Below are positions 60,294 through 64,000 of a stretch of DNA of 64,000 nucleotides, one piece after another. The stretch lies in the NCBI GenBank assembly GCA_963820035.1, contig CAWFYK010000001.1, forward strand, positions 62,001 to 126,000, given 5' to 3'. This DNA comes from JAWWPG01 sp963820035. Lineage in GTDB: Bacteria; Actinomycetota; Actinomycetes; Propionibacteriales; Nocardioidaceae. How positions within the stretch are numbered: position 1 is the first letter of the stretch; every line of letters starts with the position of its first letter. The notes under the pieces were generated by a model. It was not told the DNA's origin. It saw only the letters and a list, made by a program, of their open reading frames with translations, and did no database searches. The translations under genes were made by a program, and so were the position numbers.

Positions 60294-61588
60294 GTGGCAC
60301 ATCGATGCTCGCGAGTGATGACCTGACCGCCTTCGGCCACGACCCGTGGTGGGTCATCATCATCAAGGTCGTGCTCGTCTTCGCGATCATGTTGCTCTTC
60401 ACGCTCTTCAACATCTGGTTCGAGCGTCGTGTGGTCGCGCGGATGCAGCACCGGCTGGGGCCTAACGTGCACGGCCCGTTCGGGCTGCTCCAGAGCCTCG
60501 CCGACGGTGTCAAGCTGATGCTCAAGGAAGACATCATCCCCAAGGCGGCCGACAAGGCGATCTATGTGATCGCCCCGCTGCTGTCGGCGATCCCCGCCTT
60601 CATGGCGGTCGCGGTGATCCCGTTCGGGCCCGTGGTCCGGATCCCGTTCAGCGACGTCTACACCCCACTTCAGCTCAGCGATCTCCCCGTCGGGGTGCTC
60701 TACATCCTGGCGATCGCGTCGATCGGCATCTACGGCATCGTGCTCGCCGGCTGGTCGTCCGGGTCGACGTACTCCCTGCTGGGAGCGCTGCGATCGTCCG
60801 CCCAGGTGATCTCCTACGAGGTGGCGATGGGCCTCTCGTTCGTCGCGGTGTTCCTCTACGCCGGGTCGCTGTCGACGTCGGGAATCGTCGCCGCCCAGGA
60901 ACACCTGTGGTACGTCATCATCTTGCTGCCGTCGTTCGTCATCTACGTCATCGCGATGGTCGGTGAGACCAACCGGGCGCCGTTCGACCTGCCCGAGGCC
61001 GAGGGCGAGCTCGTCGGCGGGTTCCACACCGAGTACTCCTCGATCAAGTTCGCGTTCTTCTTCCTCGCCGAGTACATCAACATGGTGACGGTGTCGATGC
61101 TGGCGACCACGTTGTTCCTCGGTGGCTGGCGCGCGCCATGGCCGCTGTCGATCTGGGACGGTGCCAACCACGGGTACTGGCCGGTGCTGTGGTTCTTCGC
61201 GAAGGTCCTCGCCTTCATCTTCTTCTTCATCTGGCTGCGTGGCACCCTGCCGCGGCTGCGCTACGACCAGTTCATGAAGTTCGGCTGGAAGGTGCTGATC
61301 CCGGTCGCCCTGGTGTGGATCGTCGCCGTCGGCTGCATCCGCACCATCAGCCTCGAGGGCACCATCAGCCGGGGCTGGCTGATCGGCGCAGCCGCCGTCG
61401 CCCTCGTCGTCTTCCTGGTCCTCGGCTTTGTCGGCGAGAGCAAGGAAGAGGAGGACGAGGACGAGGAGCCGAGCAGGTTCGACGCGTTCGCCGGTGGCTA
61501 CCCGGTCCCCCCGATGCCCGCACCGCCGCCGGAGGACTCGATCTCAGCGCGGCCGACGACCGACCAACAGGAGACCATCCGTGGCTAG
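60290..61588 (+). CDS. nuoH: NADH-quinone oxidoreductase subunit H
   Basis: 432 residues from ATG (MSGTSMLASDDLTAFGHDPW). Membrane subunit linking the arms, with eight helices: MQHRLGPNVHGPFGLLQSLA, IAMVGETNRAPFDLPEAEGE and the loop ELVGGFHTEYSSIKFAFFFL are the family signatures of the quinone tunnel. The C-terminal tail is acidic (EEEDEDEEPSRFDAF) and Pro-rich, longer than E. coli NuoH. Its end overlaps the nuoI start by 8 bp. Confidence 0.97.
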   Translation: MSGTSMLASDDLTAFGHDPWWVIIIKVVLVFAIMLLFTLFNIWFERRVVARMQHRLGPNVHGPFGLLQSLADGVKLMLKEDIIPKAADKAIYVIAPLLSAIPAFMAVAVIPFGPVVRIPFSDVYTPLQLSDLPVGVLYILAIASIGIYGIVLAGWSSGSTYSLLGALRSSAQVISYEVAMGLSFVAVFLYAGSLSTSGIVAAQEHLWYVIILLPSFVIYVIAMVGETNRAPFDLPEAEGELVGGFHTEYSSIKFAFFFLAEYINMVTVSMLATTLFLGGWRAPWPLSIWDGANHGYWPVLWFFAKVLAFIFFFIWLRGTLPRLRYDQFMKFGWKVLIPVALVWIVAVGCIRTISLEGTISRGWLIGAAAVALVVFLVLGFVGESKEEEDEDEEPSRFDAFAGGYPVPPMPAPPPEDSISARPTTDQQETIRG

Positions 61589-62156
61589 CCTCAAGGAACA
61601 GTTCTGGGACCCGGTCGCGGGGTTCGGGGTGACCTTCCGGACGATGTTCAGGAAGGTCGTCACCGAGCAGTACCCCTTCGAGAAGAAGGCGCCCGCTCCT
61701 CGCTTCCACGGTCGCCACCAGCTGAACCGCTGGCCGGACGGGCTGGAGAAGTGCATCGGCTGCGAACTGTGTGCCTGGGCATGCCCGGCGGACGCCATCT
61801 ATGTCGAAGGCGCCGACAACGAGTCCGACGGCGCGCGGTTCTCCCCTGGTGAGCGCTACGGCCGCGTCTACCAGATCAACTACCTGCGCTGCATCCTGTG
61901 TGGCCTGTGCATCGAGGCCTGCCCCACCCGGGCCCTCACGATGACCAACGAGTACGAGCTAGCGGACTCGACCCGCGAGTCGCTCATCTACGAGAAGAAG
62001 GACCTGCTGGCGCCGCTCCTCCCGGGCATGGAGGAGCCGCCGCACTCGATGCGCCTCGGCGACGACGAGAAGGCCTACTACCTGGCGTCGGGACTCGTCA
62101 CGACCCGGTCGACCGACGAGGCCGCCGCAGATCCTGCCGGGGAGGTGCCCGCATGA
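61581..62156 (+). CDS. nuoI: NADH-quinone oxidoreductase subunit I
   Basis: 191 residues from GTG (VASLKEQFWDPVAGFG). Two ferredoxin-type [4Fe-4S] motifs, CIGCELCAWACP and CILCGLCIEACP, are the N6a and N6b clusters. It joins NuoG to NuoB. The tail (HSMRLGDDEKAYYLASGLV) is actinobacterial in style. Confidence 0.97.
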   Translation: MASLKEQFWDPVAGFGVTFRTMFRKVVTEQYPFEKKAPAPRFHGRHQLNRWPDGLEKCIGCELCAWACPADAIYVEGADNESDGARFSPGERYGRVYQINYLRCILCGLCIEACPTRALTMTNEYELADSTRESLIYEKKDLLAPLLPGMEEPPHSMRLGDDEKAYYLASGLVTTRSTDEAAADPAGEVPA

Positions 62157-62935
62157 GCGTCGCGTTCTGGGTGCTCGCGCCGATCATGGTGATCTGCGCC
62201 ATCGGCATGGTGACCGTGCGGCACGCGGTCCACTCGGCGGTGCTGCTGGCCGTCGTGATGGTCTCGCTCGCCATCCTCTACGCCGTGCAGGACGCGCCGT
62301 TCCTGTTCGCGGTGCAGATCATCGTCTACACCGGCGCGGTCCTGATGCTGTTCCTGTTCGTGCTGATGCTGGTGGGGGTGGACTCGGCGGACTCGCTGGT
62401 GGAGACCCTGCGAGGTCAGCGGGTGGCCGCGGTCATCGGCGGCGTGCTGTTCGCCGTCCTGCTGATCGTCGGCTTCGCGCAGACGTTCTTCGGCGCGGTC
62501 GTGGGGCTGGACAAGGCGAACCTGAGCGGCAACGTTCCCGGCCTGGCGACCCTGCTGTTCAGCAAGTACGTGTTCGCCTTCGAGGCGACCAGCGCGCTGC
62601 TGATCACCGCCGCCGTCGGCGCGATGGTGCTCGCTCATCGCGAGCGGCTCACGCCGAAACCGACCCAGCGCGACACGGTGCTGCTGCGGATGCGGGAGTA
62701 CGCAACCGAGGGCATCCATCCTGGTCCGCTTCCCACCCCGGGCTCCTTCGCCCGGCACAACTCAGTGGACACGCCGGCCCTGCTGCCAGACGGGACTGTC
62801 TCCGAGCTCTCCATCTCGCCGGTCATGCGGGCGCGCGGCACGGTGCGCGAGGTTGTCCCGAGGATCGTCTCGAGCGAGCCCGACCCGGAGCTCGAGTCCG
62901 GCGCGTCCGAACGGATCGAAGGAGGCGAGTCATGA
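62153..62935 (+). CDS. nuoJ: NADH-quinone oxidoreductase subunit J
   Basis: 260 residues from ATG. Five helices: FWVLAPIMVICAIGMVTV, AVLLAVVMVSLAILYAVQ, FAVQIIVYTGAVLMLFLFVL, AVIGGVLFAVLLIVGFA and LLITAAVGAMVLAHRE. The Y-T-G-A motif in helix 3 is the NuoJ pi-bulge helix. The ~80-residue soluble tail (TPGSFARHNSVDTPAL) is longer than in E. coli (184 residues in total). Confidence 0.95.
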   Translation: MSVAFWVLAPIMVICAIGMVTVRHAVHSAVLLAVVMVSLAILYAVQDAPFLFAVQIIVYTGAVLMLFLFVLMLVGVDSADSLVETLRGQRVAAVIGGVLFAVLLIVGFAQTFFGAVVGLDKANLSGNVPGLATLLFSKYVFAFEATSALLITAAVGAMVLAHRERLTPKPTQRDTVLLRMREYATEGIHPGPLPTPGSFARHNSVDTPALLPDGTVSELSISPVMRARGTVREVVPRIVSSEPDPELESGASERIEGGES

Positions 62936-63231
62936 GCTCCGAGCCCTTCCTGGTGCTGTCGGCAGTGTTGTTCTCGATCGGCGCCATCGGCGTGCTCGTG
63001 CGCCGCAACGCGATCGTCGTGTTCATGTGCATCGAGCTGATGCTCAACGCGAGCAACCTCGCGTTCGTCACGTTCGCCCGCCAGAACGGCAACCTCGACG
63101 GCCAGGTGGCCGCGTTCTTCGTGATGGTGGTCGCTGCGGCCGAGGTCGTCGTCGGGCTCGCGATCATCATGACGATCTTCCGCACCCGCCGATCGGCGAG
63201 CGTCGACGACGCAAGCCTGCTGAAGTACTGA
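62932..63231 (+). CDS. nuoK: NADH-quinone oxidoreductase subunit K
   Basis: 99 residues from ATG overlapping nuoJ. Three helices with the proton-path Glu residues in FMCIELMLNASNLAFVTF and VVAAAEVVVGLAIIMTIFR. The size is standard (100 residues in E. coli). 17 bp before nuoL. Confidence 0.97.
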   Translation: MSSEPFLVLSAVLFSIGAIGVLVRRNAIVVFMCIELMLNASNLAFVTFARQNGNLDGQVAAFFVMVVAAAEVVVGLAIIMTIFRTRRSASVDDASLLKY

Positions 63232-63248
63232 GCCAAGGAGTCCCTCTC

Positions 63249-64000
63249 GTGAACTTCAGCTTGCTGTACCTCATCATCGTGATCCCGGCGGCGAGTGCCG
63301 CCGTCCTGCTGCTCGGTGGCAAGCTCACCAACAGCTGGGGTCACCTTCTCGGTACGGCCGCCCCGCTGGCGTCCTTCGTCATCGGCGTCGTCGCCTTCCT
63401 GAAGCTCAACCAGGACACGTCCCAGCCGCTCACGCAGCATCTCTACACGTGGTTCACGGGCGGGACCTACACCGTCAGCTTCAACCTGCTGTTCGACCCA
63501 CTGTCGGCGCTGTTCGTGCTGCTCATCACCGGCGTCGGCAGCCTGATCCACATCTACTCCATCGGCTATATGGCCCACGACGACCGGCGGCGCCGGTTCT
63601 TCGGCTACATGAACCTCTTCGTGGCCGCCATGCTCACGCTGGTGCTGGCCAACGACTACCTCGCGCTGTTCCTCGGCTGGGAAGGTGTCGGCCTCGCGTC
63701 ATACCTGCTCATCGGCTTCTGGCAGCAGAAGAACTCGGCGGCTGTCGCGGCCAAGAAGGCGTTCATCGTCAACCGCGTCGGCGACATGGGGATGGCACTG
63801 GCCATCATGCTGATGTTCACCACGTTCGGCGGCACCTCGTTCGCCACCGTGTCGGCCGGCATGGACAAGGTGTCAAGCGGGACCGCGACCGCGCTCGGGC
63901 TGCTCCTGCTGCTGGGTGCGTGCGGCAAGTCGGCCCAGGTGCCGCTGCAGAGCTGGCTGCTCGACGCCATGGAAGGCCCGACACCCGTCTCCGCGCTGAT
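63249..64000 (+). CDS. nuoL: NADH-quinone oxidoreductase subunit L, N-terminal part (cut by window end)
   Basis: Starts at GTG (VNFSLLYLIIVIPAASAAVL) with AGGAG about 9 bp upstream. About 250 residues are present. Antiporter-like proton pump: FDPLSALFVLLITGVGSLIH, YLALFLGWEGVGLASYLLIG (the conserved pump Glu), KKAFIVNRVGDMGMALAIML and GKSAQVPLQSWLLDAMEGPT (with the Lys of the channel). The frame stays open to base 64000, so the rest lies outside the window. Confidence 0.97.
   Translation, partial: MNFSLLYLIIVIPAASAAVLLLGGKLTNSWGHLLGTAAPLASFVIGVVAFLKLNQDTSQPLTQHLYTWFTGGTYTVSFNLLFDPLSALFVLLITGVGSLIHIYSIGYMAHDDRRRRFFGYMNLFVAAMLTLVLANDYLALFLGWEGVGLASYLLIGFWQQKNSAAVAAKKAFIVNRVGDMGMALAIMLMFTTFGGTSFATVSAGMDKVSSGTATALGLLLLLGACGKSAQVPLQSWLLDAMEGPTPVSAL

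Overview
The window is one contiguous stretch of a high-GC Gram-positive chromosome. GTG starts are frequent and overlapping stop/start junctions are common. The gene content is actinobacterial: a tiny bS22-type ribosomal protein, DisA, Rex, an F420-type oxidase-fold protein, system II cytochrome c biogenesis, menaquinone rather than ubiquinone genes, and a 14-gene-type NADH dehydrogenase operon behind a geranylgeranyl-reductase gene. I would place it in Actinomycetota, probably Propionibacteriales (Nocardioidaceae-like gene order). The order-level placement is inference.

Layout. 0-6.3 kb: tail of an FAD oxidase, a composite repeat element (copy 1), then mutY, a secreted protein, disA, radA and a glyoxalase-like gene. 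6.3-15.6 kb: Cys-rich protein, ppx, a TIM-barrel isomerase, a biotinyl carrier protein, proline dehydrogenase, acuC, an excisionase-type HTH protein, bS22, an epimerase and a PlsC-type acyltransferase, then a double tandem-repeat block and a membrane protein. 15.7-19.7 kb: an XRE regulator, a HAD phosphatase, an acyl-CoA ligase and a glutaredoxin. 19.7-27.1 kb: rex-hemA-hemC-hemX/D-hemB-hemL (heme synthesis under a redox repressor); hemB carries a +1 frameshift. 27.1-31.8 kb: phosphatase, resA-like, ccdA, resB and ccsB (cytochrome c maturation). 31.8-32.6 kb: copy 2 of the composite element. 33-39 kb: threonine dehydratase-like gene, then DUF4229 and menA, menE, menC and menD. 39-48 kb: phosphoesterase lipoprotein, BNR-repeat protein, AraC-DinB regulator, oxidase-fold protein, tricorn protease and a membrane protein. 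48.4-51 kb: isochorismate synthase (menF), menG/ubiE and a PPOX enzyme. 51.1 kb to the end: geranylgeranyl reductase-nuoA-to-nuoL.

How it works together. Most genes from 19.7 kb onward serve the aerobic respiratory chain: heme, cytochrome c assembly, menaquinone and complex I. Two Rex-type operators are visible, one at the rex-hem promoter and one before the reductase-nuo operon, which links the island to the NADH/NAD+ ratio.

The most unusual item is the composite element found twice (170-948 and 31841-32618). Each copy has 15 tandem 22-bp units split into two inverted arrays (8+7 or 10+5) around a nearly identical ~450-bp core. The core itself has ~75-bp inverted arms, a 20-bp palindrome, a 12-bp palindrome and a spaced direct repeat. 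Both copies sit between convergent genes and encode no recognisable transposase. It resembles a bacterial foldback/MITE-like element, and I do not recognise it as a described family.
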